A DNA stretch of 19,301 nucleotides. Source: a bacterium Ga0077546 (GTDB lineage: Bacteria > Cyanobacteriota > Vampirovibrionia > Obscuribacterales > Obscuribacteraceae). The DNA is taken from contig LNEX01000364.1 in the NCBI GenBank assembly GCA_001464165.1, positions 1 to 19,301 on the forward strand, given 5' to 3'. Position numbers and translations under genes: made by a program. Below, piece after piece: positions 14,306-19,301 of the stretch; position 1 is the stretch's first letter, and every line of letters starts with the position of its first letter. The notes below the pieces were generated by a model, which worked only from the letters and a program-made list of their open reading frames with translations, did not search any database and was not told the DNA's origin.

Positions 14306-14527
14306 TATCAAAATCTTGCCTACCACGCCATGGTCGAATCACAAGAACTTGCCAATGGCTACGCCATTGACGAAGCCACAGCAATACACTTTGTCGGCAA
14401 GAAAATACACAAGGTGATTTCAGTCAGTACAAATGAGTCTGCTGCTGCCTATTTGATCACCAAACAGTATGAAGGCGTTAAAGAAATCATCCTCCCTGCT
14501 TTGAGACTTAACGCATCTAGCCAATAG
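14306..14527 (+). pseudogene. C-terminal remnant of a peptidase S51 (PepE-like) protein
   Basis: Starting directly after the permease stop codon and in the same phase, 73 codons read YQNLAYHAMVESQELANGYA, then IDEATAIHF, KKIHKVISVS and a closing KEIILPALRL. This follows the C-terminal part of S51 family peptidases (alpha-aspartyl dipeptidase/cyanophycinase relatives), whose order is a His-containing RRPAYH-type turn, GYAxDDGxALHF and a final beta strand. A 65-codon ATG frame starts at 14330, but it has no ribosome-binding site and the homology extends upstream of it. The nucleophile-bearing N-terminal ~170 residues are missing, so it cannot be a peptidase. It is a relic left by a deletion at the permease 3' end. 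Confidence 0.65.
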
Positions 14528-14573
14528 AACAGCGGAAATTCTCACTGCAATCTGACAAAGAAATCAAATCTAC

Positions 14574-14597
14574 TCATCACTGGAAGTGATGACTTTT
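14574..14597 (+). terminator. intrinsic terminator
   Basis: A perfect 8-bp stem TCATCACT/AGTGATGA with a GGA loop is followed by CTTTTATATT. It probably ends the permease transcript. Confidence 0.65.
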
Positions 14598-14602
14598 ATA
14601 TT

Positions 14603-14641
14603 GTCCTGTCGCTAATCTCACCGATGAGTTTAGCGCAGGAC
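14603..14641 (+). promoter_or_regulatory. long leader hairpin upstream of the 121-aa gene
   Basis: GTCCTG-(T)-CGCTAA pairs with TTAGCG-CAGGAC, and inside it CTCA pairs with TGAG around a CCGA loop, with a T-T mismatch between. This gives about 16 pairs in 39 nt. There is no T-tract. It ends 27 nt before the ATG at 14669, so it lies in the 5' leader if transcription starts upstream of it. Alternatively it is the 3' end of the permease message. Confidence 0.45.
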
Positions 14642-14668
14642 TAACCAATATTTACTCGGAGAATCGTT

Positions 14669-15034
14669 ATGATCACGAAGATCGTAAACAGCAACAAGGC
14701 CTTAACTGTGCTAGGAGCCAGCTTGTTTCTTGCTGGTGTTGCGCTCGCAATTGTTATTGGAAAAATTGACTCACCGGACACTGATGAGAATGTGCCACTA
14801 GCATTATTCATTGGCTGGACCGGCATCTTGGCTCTAATAATGACCTGGAGTCTTACTCTCGAGCGCATTCAGATTTGCCTTGGCGCTATGGTATTGACGA
14901 CAATTTCGTCAATATTCGGCATTGAACTTATAAGCGTAGCAAAAGAATTAGCCTTGCCCCTGACTGGAGCCTGGTCACTCTGCGTCAGCGGAGGCTCTCT
15001 TTTAGGAGCGCTGCTACTTACACGAAAAATCTAA
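14669..15034 (+). CDS. four-segment membrane protein of unknown function (121 aa)
   Basis: ATG 14669 follows CGGAGA at good spacing. Four hydrophobic segments are visible, roughly residues 12-30 (LTVLGASLFLAGVALAIVIG), 43-61 (VPLALFIGWTGILALIMTW), 68-90 (ICLGAMVLTTISSIFGIELI) and 98-117 (TGAWSLCVSGGSLLGALLL). The first loop is acidic (KIDSPDTDEN). It has no charged transport motif, signal cleavage site or known domain. It is probably an inner-membrane protein co-transcribed with the 240-aa gene that begins 27 bp later. Confidence 0.75.
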   Translation: MITKIVNSNKALTVLGASLFLAGVALAIVIGKIDSPDTDENVPLALFIGWTGILALIMTWSLTLERIQICLGAMVLTTISSIFGIELISVAKELALPLTGAWSLCVSGGSLLGALLLTRKI

Positions 15035-15061
15035 CCTATCAAACTTTGCTCGGAGACTACC

Positions 15062-15784
15062 ATGAAAAAGTACTATGACAGTGCCGCGTTCAACGTGCAC
15101 ACAAGCTTTGCTATCAATCCAGAGCGCATTAGTGTAATCGAATCACTCTATCCAGGCTGCATAGAAGTGCACTTGAGCAACTACATCTACACCAGTCGCA
15201 TCACTCCAGCTGGCGGAGCGGGCCTCACCATTGCTGGCGAAGTCGCCTCTGTATCAGACGGGTCAAGACTATATGGCCGTCTTGCTCTGCTCTCTGGATT
15301 CTTGGAAGTATTCGAGATAGCAAGCAATTACGACGACGTAGTTGTGCTGCGCCCCACCGGCTTAGGTCTTGGCATTAACTGGAAACTCTTTCAAGAATTC
15401 ACAGAGCGCAAGAGTTCAAAGAAAAAGCTGCAGAAAACCTGGCAATGCTCAGCCCAAAAGCACCTACACAAGGCTCGTAGTCTTATACAAAAGCAGACAG
15501 GCAGCCTAGCTGGGCAGATACTTTCTGACAATGGTCCGTTCTTTCTCCGCGAGCGCACTAAGGTTTGCTCATCAGAAACAGCCATTGTCGCGCACACAGT
15601 AGAGCAAGCCAAACTTGTCGCCCGCAGCCGCATCAACGACCTAATGCAAGAAGGCTGGGCCTGCGGAGAAGAGTCTTGTCTCCGAGGAAACCGGCAAAAA
15701 GCCTCAGACAGCACTGTTGCTTGGCTCTGCCAGAAGCATGAAACAAGCAAGTGGCTGAGCATTCGCTGTGGTACAAGCAACTAA
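15062..15784 (+). CDS. hypothetical protein (240 aa)
   Basis: ATG 15062 has CGGAGA upstream and follows the 121-aa membrane gene by 27 bp, so the two are likely one operon. The product is soluble. The N-terminal ~120 residues look beta-rich (GCIEVHLSNYIYTSRITP, GLTIAGEVASVSDGS). Residues ~130-170 are a basic helix (KKLQKTWQCSAQKHLHKARS). The C-terminal third contains several cysteines (WACGEESCLRG, WLCQKHE, RCGT), which could bind metal or be incidental. I do not recognise a family. A frame of opposite strand overlaps its second half but has no ribosome-binding site. Confidence 0.8.
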   Translation: MKKYYDSAAFNVHTSFAINPERISVIESLYPGCIEVHLSNYIYTSRITPAGGAGLTIAGEVASVSDGSRLYGRLALLSGFLEVFEIASNYDDVVVLRPTGLGLGINWKLFQEFTERKSSKKKLQKTWQCSAQKHLHKARSLIQKQTGSLAGQILSDNGPFFLRERTKVCSSETAIVAHTVEQAKLVARSRINDLMQEGWACGEESCLRGNRQKASDSTVAWLCQKHETSKWLSIRCGTSN

Positions 15785-15812
15785 ATTTCTATTTTTTACA
15801 ACACCTTTATGT

Positions 15813-15830
15813 GCGCCTAGAAATAGGCGC
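15813..15830 (+). other. GAAA-tetraloop hairpin 17 nt upstream of a start codon
   Basis: A perfect 7-bp stem GCGCCTA/TAGGCGC is closed by a GAAA loop (GNRA type, unusually stable). No T-tract follows, so it is not an intrinsic terminator. It lies between the 240-aa gene and the ATG at 15848, and may be an mRNA-end stabiliser or a translation-leader element. Confidence 0.45.
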
Positions 15831-15847
15831 CGATCACGGGAACTAAC

Positions 15848-16057
15848 ATGTTATGGGTAATTTTTACAGCGTTTTTAGCCCTCGTTGGTGGGCTCACAGG
15901 CTGGAGCTTAGGTGGTCAACCATCTGCCATAGCCTTCACCATCGTCGGTGCCTTCGTCGCTGTTGGCATTAGAGATTTAACACACCACAAACACGCTATT
16001 GTTAGTGTCACTATTCTGGCCACCACTCTCGGTTGTTACTGGTACATGATTCTTTGA
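15848..16057 (+). CDS. small membrane protein (69 aa), possible N-terminal piece of a broken glutamate-synthase-like gene
   Basis: ATG 15848 has GGGAA at about 6 nt. Three hydrophobic stretches (MLWVIFTAFLALVGGLTGW, AIAFTIVGAFVAVG, VTILATTLGCYWYMIL) fit a short membrane protein with two or three passes. FMN-binding glutamate-synthase-like proteins begin with a membrane region that runs into a conserved HAI-NYP motif. That motif appears in the next frame starting at 16033, which overlaps this one by 25 bp. I therefore suspect this is the N-terminal part, separated from the rest by an indel near 16040-16060. It could equally be an independent small gene. Confidence 0.55.
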   Translation: MLWVIFTAFLALVGGLTGWSLGGQPSAIAFTIVGAFVAVGIRDLTHHKHAIVSVTILATTLGCYWYMIL

Positions 16058-16506
16058 TTCAGCACACCCACGCTATCCCGCATAACTATCCACTGATTGG
16101 CTGGCTGCGCTATGGCTTCGAATTAGTCGGTGATGAACTGCGCCAATATTGGTTTATGTCTGACACAGAAGAAAAGCCCTATAACCGCATCACCAGACGC
16201 TATGTTTACCGCATGGCTAAGAAGTTGAACAACAGCATCGGCTTCGGCAAACAACGTGATTATCGCGGCGTTGGTCAAATTCATATGCTCCCGTCTAGCT
16301 TTCCGGTTCCAGAATCAGAACGCGATGACACTCTTCCGCCGTTAATCATTGGGTCAAAACGGCGCACTCCATACACTTGCCCCTGGCCCATAAATATCAG
16401 CGGCATGAGCTTTGGCGCACTATCAGAAGAAGCTGTAATGGCACTTTCAAGTGGCGCCAAAATGGCCAACATTCACATAGTCACTGGTGAAGCTAGTTGG
16501 AACTAG
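16033..16506 (+). pseudogene. truncated FMN-binding glutamate-synthase-like protein (GltB2-type), N-terminal ~150 residues
   Basis: This frame has no proper start (a TTG at 16033 without a ribosome-binding site) and no proper end. The family order is clear: HTHAIPHNYPLIGWLRYGFE, GDELRQYWFMSDTEEKPYNR, TRRYVYRMAK, FGKQRDY, and then the FMN-domain entry NISGMSFGALSEEAVMALSS and AKMANIHIVTGEA. The family continues for several hundred residues beyond TGE with the FMN-binding barrel. Here a stop follows three residues later (ASWN*), so the catalytic domain is gone. It cannot be an active enzyme. Confidence 0.75.
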
Positions 16507-16923
16507 ACTTCTGGCTCTGCGTTTGTTTGACACTGGCAACTTTTGTGCACCCTTCATTCAAGCATCCATTTTGGCTGTCTAAAATGAGCTGGTGCACAAG
16601 CTTTTGCTAATCTAAAAGCCACCGTAGTGCAAAAGATTCTTTTTTCAATCTTATCAGTAGACCGGTCAACTAATTGAGTAAAAGCAAACAAGATCAGTCC
16701 CTCAACGCTTTGCCCTCTTCAAGGCAGCGAGCCTTAAGTCGAGCAACCAAATAAATCCCGACACCAAGGTTAATTAGCACAACGAGCAAAAGGGAACGGT
16801 CCAAAAGGCCGCCGAGCCTTGCGGGCCATACGTGTATTCTCCTCAGCCATGGGAGAAGCCCCATTGTTAACCAGGGCAATAGATCATAAATTGCTTATGT
16901 AGATAAATCTGAACAGGTTTTTG
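16507..16923. other. 417-bp gap between the truncated gene and the next gene
   Basis: The gap holds the stem-loop at 16543-16599 and a small AAGATT-CTTTTTTC-AATCTT inverted repeat (16633-16652). A minus frame of 61 codons at 16694-16879 starts with TTG and has a hydrophobic stretch (LLLVVLINLGVGIYLVA). A 26-codon minus frame beginning ATGGCTGAGGAG in another phase overlaps its start. Together they may be a decayed small membrane gene. I cannot support either as functional. Confidence 0.4.
16543..16599 (+). other. 57-nt nested stem-loop
   Basis: TTGTGCACC (16543-16551) and GGTGCACAA (16591-16599) are perfect 9-bp arms. Inside, AGC/GCT and CATTTT/AAAATG continue the fold around an 8-nt loop, with a 9-nt bulge on the left side. 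GCTTTTGC follows. It lies 37 nt after the truncation stop of the glutamate-synthase-like fragment and may be a terminator, a small structured RNA, or the footprint of a lost element. Confidence 0.45.
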
Positions 16924-18927
16924 ATGCCAATAGAAAACCACGGCAGCGACAAGCAGAATAACCACACTGCATCAGAACAGAACCCGGCGATTGCGGCCTT
17001 GCGTCTTGAGTTGCAGATGCACAAAGAACAAGCTGCCCAAAACGGTTTAATCGGCAAAGCTCTAACATCAGCCACTGAATTTTTGCACGGCAGTCACGCC
17101 AGCGGCGAAAAGGTAGAACAGCTAGCCGAAAACATTGCCCAGCAGACAAAATCTGGAAATATTCAAGCTGCTCAAGAATTGGCCAGAGATGCCAAAGCCG
17201 TCATCGAAGCAGACAAGAAAGCATTAGAAAGAGCCGCTCAAATTAGCATGTACGGCACGGGCCTAGTGCAATCAATTGGCCTCTTCTTGCCCGGCAAAGT
17301 TGGTTATGCAGTAACAGCCGGAACAGCCGCTTTAGACGCTTACAAGCCGGGTTCAAATAGTTCGCTCAGCGAACAAGTGGCTGATATGGGCCTAGCCGTG
17401 ACCAAAGCTACCGGTCTCAAAGCCTCATTTGGCTATGCCGCTAAACACAACTGGGGTGTGGCCAGCACTGCTGTCGGTCTGGGAGTTCTTTCACGTGTTT
17501 CAGAAACGGCCCTAACCAGAAGCACATACTTAGATAACAATGGCAATTACAGCGCTCGTCTAGGAGCTGAGCGCACACTAGAAGCTTCAACCAATACCAG
17601 CGCACTTGCCAGTGAAGTAGGTTCACTAATAATCGCCAGAGGCGTTCTGGGCAAAATGAAACTATCGGGTGGCCCTGCCACCGATAACAAGATGTTTGCC
17701 CTTGTGGCCACAGGCGGTGTTTTTGGGGCATCAAAAGGAAGCACCGATGAAATTATCCGCCAGAGCAAAGCCGGCGTGTTTGAGCCAGGCCAGTTTGCCA
17801 CTCATGTTCTCGCCAGCGCCGCAACCAATATGGTCGGTGCAGCTATCGGCGGCAGATACGCCAGACTTGGTCAGCCAAAAGAGGCTCAGGCCTTGGCCCC
17901 TCAGAGCAAGCCAATTGCTGATGCCACAAGCGAACTACCAAAACGACTAGAAGCTCATAATTACGCACTAACACGAAACTTCCCCGGCTCGACAGCCCGC
18001 GAATATCAAATAGTAGGCAGCAAAGTGCCAATTGCTGAAATGATGACTAATTCTAGCCAAGCAGCTGCTCTGACCCGAGTGCGCGAAGTCAAAGCAGATG
18101 GCCAATTGGGACCAATACAAAGGCTTCTGATACAACACACAGACAATACCACCGCCATCAGCAGCGCCCTTGCGGCAAAAGCTGATTTGATTGCCACATG
18201 CAACCCCAAAACCTTGCCTTTAGACTTGCAAGGCAAACATATTATTCCATCTGCTCAAAGCCTCTGGCTCACCCAAGAGAGCAGTGGTCGTCTGCGCTTT
18301 TCCGATTTCCTTCCCACTGGCCTCAAGCCCGATCAATTGGCACCAGTTAAACTTGGACAAAAAACTGTAAGTGAACTATTACTTGGTCCAGAAACACCAA
18401 AACACTTTGAAGATACTCACGACAAAGTAGCCATGGCTAGAGCGATGAGACATTTCAAAACGCCAGTAAGATATTTCAACGGTGGCGCCGATAGTATCGC
18501 CTTCGAACTACCAGACAGAAGTATTCTCAAGATTACTGATAAAGGATGGGACCCATCTTGGGGCTCCAGAGAAATCTGGACAAAAGATGGCATGAGACGA
18601 ATCGACGCACCAATTTTGCAAAAGCCACAAACCATAGATTTGCCTGAAGCACCGGTTACATATTTCGTTCAAAAGAGGCTGCTTTCACCTGTTGCAGAAA
18701 AAGACGTCAAACTGTTCGATGCCCTAATTGAACGAGACGCTAAATTTAAGTTCTGGGATAACGACTTCAAAGCTCATGGTAGAAATCAGCTTGGCTATGC
18801 CGAGAAAACCAGACAGCTCTATTTAATTGACTACGATGCCGTGCGCCTACCACACTTAGTGCCAGATCAAGCCGGATCCGGTGGTACCTCTTGGTTCCAA
18901 CGCCGTTACGATGTTTCACCGTTTTGA
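16924..18927 (+). CDS. large protein with helical glycine/alanine-rich N-terminus and kinase-like C-terminus (667 aa)
   Basis: I start at ATG 16924, with AGG 6 nt upstream. A TTG directly before it is the alternative. Residues 1-~110 are polar and helical (Glu/Gln/Ala-rich, coiled-coil-like). Residues ~110-320 contain several Gly/Ala-rich amphipathic stretches (GTGLVQSIGLFLPGKVGYAV, MFALVATGGVFGASKGS, TNMVGAAIGGRY), possibly membrane-associated but not clean transmembrane helices. Residues ~515-645 follow a protein-kinase order: a Gly-rich start FNGGADSIAFEL (G520-L529), DRSILKIT with Lys536 as VAIK-like, SREIW with Glu550 as helix-C-like, hinge TYFVQKRLL, catalytic-loop-like DFKAHGRNQLGY (D614, N621) and LIDYDAV (634-640) as DFG-like. 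The D-to-N spacing is longer than in classical kinases, so it is a divergent or distant relative. It could be an effector, a toxin or a signalling protein. No signal peptide is visible. Confidence 0.8.
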   Translation: MPIENHGSDKQNNHTASEQNPAIAALRLELQMHKEQAAQNGLIGKALTSATEFLHGSHASGEKVEQLAENIAQQTKSGNIQAAQELARDAKAVIEADKKALERAAQISMYGTGLVQSIGLFLPGKVGYAVTAGTAALDAYKPGSNSSLSEQVADMGLAVTKATGLKASFGYAAKHNWGVASTAVGLGVLSRVSETALTRSTYLDNNGNYSARLGAERTLEASTNTSALASEVGSLIIARGVLGKMKLSGGPATDNKMFALVATGGVFGASKGSTDEIIRQSKAGVFEPGQFATHVLASAATNMVGAAIGGRYARLGQPKEAQALAPQSKPIADATSELPKRLEAHNYALTRNFPGSTAREYQIVGSKVPIAEMMTNSSQAAALTRVREVKADGQLGPIQRLLIQHTDNTTAISSALAAKADLIATCNPKTLPLDLQGKHIIPSAQSLWLTQESSGRLRFSDFLPTGLKPDQLAPVKLGQKTVSELLLGPETPKHFEDTHDKVAMARAMRHFKTPVRYFNGGADSIAFELPDRSILKITDKGWDPSWGSREIWTKDGMRRIDAPILQKPQTIDLPEAPVTYFVQKRLLSPVAEKDVKLFDALIERDAKFKFWDNDFKAHGRNQLGYAEKTRQLYLIDYDAVRLPHLVPDQAGSGGTSWFQRRYDVSPF

Positions 18928-19301
18928 ATGACTAGGGCTTTTCCCCTAAGGCAAAACTAAATCGAGATCGAGATCGCCACACATTAGACACCATTGGCTC
19001 ATAGTATAGGGGCAGGTGGCACTGAGAGGTAAAGGCAATGCTTGGCATAGATTCAGTTCTTCTCTTTGATATAGCCCTTTGTTTGGTAGCAGCACTCTGC
19101 TTAGACAATGTGCAATTCTAGTGGCCAAAGCGCAGATATTATTCTCTCCTTTCAGCTCCCAGGCGAAGATTCTTCTTTGACCACCACAGAATTTCTCACT
19201 TAACCACATTAATGGCTGTAGCAGTGCACTGCAATCCCCGAAGCCGGCAGACGATAGGCACCAGATGCAGTGCAGGCTATTCCGACAACACATACCAAAC
19301 T
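18928..19301. other. right-edge region without a supported gene
   Basis: This 374-bp stretch contains a short ATCGAG tandem repeat (about 2.7 copies, 18961-18976) and a 9-bp inverted repeat TGCACTGCA/TGCAGTGCA (19225-19233, 19266-19274). A 115-codon minus frame (18946-19293) starts at an ATG, but it is Cys-rich, has no clear ribosome-binding site and encodes the ATCGAG repeat as DLDLDL, so I did not call it. I see no clear terminator for the 667-aa gene. Confidence 0.4.

Noticed and set aside
16694..16879. 61-codon minus frame with a hydrophobic stretch
   Set aside because: TTG start, no ribosome-binding site, and the better start (ATGGCTGAGGAG) is in a different phase. At most a decayed gene, noted in the gap entry.
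18961..18976. ATCGAG tandem repeat
   Set aside because: Fewer than three copies of 6 bp. Too short to read as a functional repeat.
18946..19293. 115-codon Cys-rich minus frame at the right edge
   Set aside because: No ribosome-binding site, low-complexity DLDLDL end and unusual composition. Probably chance.
1..19301. CRISPR arrays, tRNA/rRNA, insertion-sequence ends, attachment sites
   Set aside because: None seen on either strand. No transposase or integrase frame and no regularly spaced repeats.

Overview
The window is a bacterial chromosomal segment of moderate base composition, densely packed with genes and carrying clear Shine-Dalgarno sites (several read CGGAGA) and intrinsic terminators. 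I saw no plasmid, phage, CRISPR, tRNA or rRNA signal. The many large hypothetical proteins without recognisable domains, mixed with ordinary housekeeping transporters, resemble genomes of non-photosynthetic Cyanobacteria such as Obscuribacterales (Melainabacteria/Vampirovibrionia). That placement is a weak inference, not a result.

Minus-strand block, about 1-4537. Six co-directional genes read leftwards: two small soluble proteins (4301-4537, 4030-4278), a two-part protein with an N-terminal membrane region and a TerB-like C-terminus (3190-3918, closed by an intrinsic terminator), a protein with a degenerate response-regulator receiver fold (2497-3123), a 637-residue protein with roughly 14 membrane segments (537-2450), and a gene running off the left edge (1-374). 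TerB-like, pseudo-receiver and polytopic membrane proteins together suggest an uncharacterised membrane-associated stress or signalling module. A 592-bp divergent gap with two notable inverted repeats separates it from the plus-strand genes.

Plus-strand block, about 5130-14305. Terminators cut this into units: an unrecognised protein (5130-5816); a KimA/KUP-like APC transporter with a soluble C-terminal domain (5895-7940); a unit of acyl-CoA thioesterase, an internally duplicated protein and one or two tiny membrane proteins (8040-9581); a CNNM/HlyC-CorC-type transporter split by a deletion and frameshift, an exported S41 protease and a family I inorganic pyrophosphatase (9654-12825); and a cationic amino-acid permease of the CAT/YfnA type (12893-14305).

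Decaying region, about 14306-16900. The permease stop codon is followed in the same frame by the last ~72 residues of a peptidase S51 (PepE-like) protein. Two intact hypothetical genes follow (14669-15034, 15062-15784), each ordinary in its ribosome-binding site. Then comes the N-terminal part only of an FMN-binding glutamate-synthase-like protein, which is frameshifted near its start and cut off at residue ~157. A 57-nt nested stem-loop lies just beyond the break.

Right end. A 667-residue protein (16924-18927) combines a helical, glycine/alanine-rich N-terminal part with a C-terminal region whose motif order resembles a protein-kinase fold. The last ~370 bp hold no gene I can support.

The strongest leads are the minus-strand TerB-like/pseudo-receiver/membrane cluster, the tandem-duplicated protein in the thioesterase unit, the kinase-like C-terminus at the right end, and three separate broken genes within about 7 kb.
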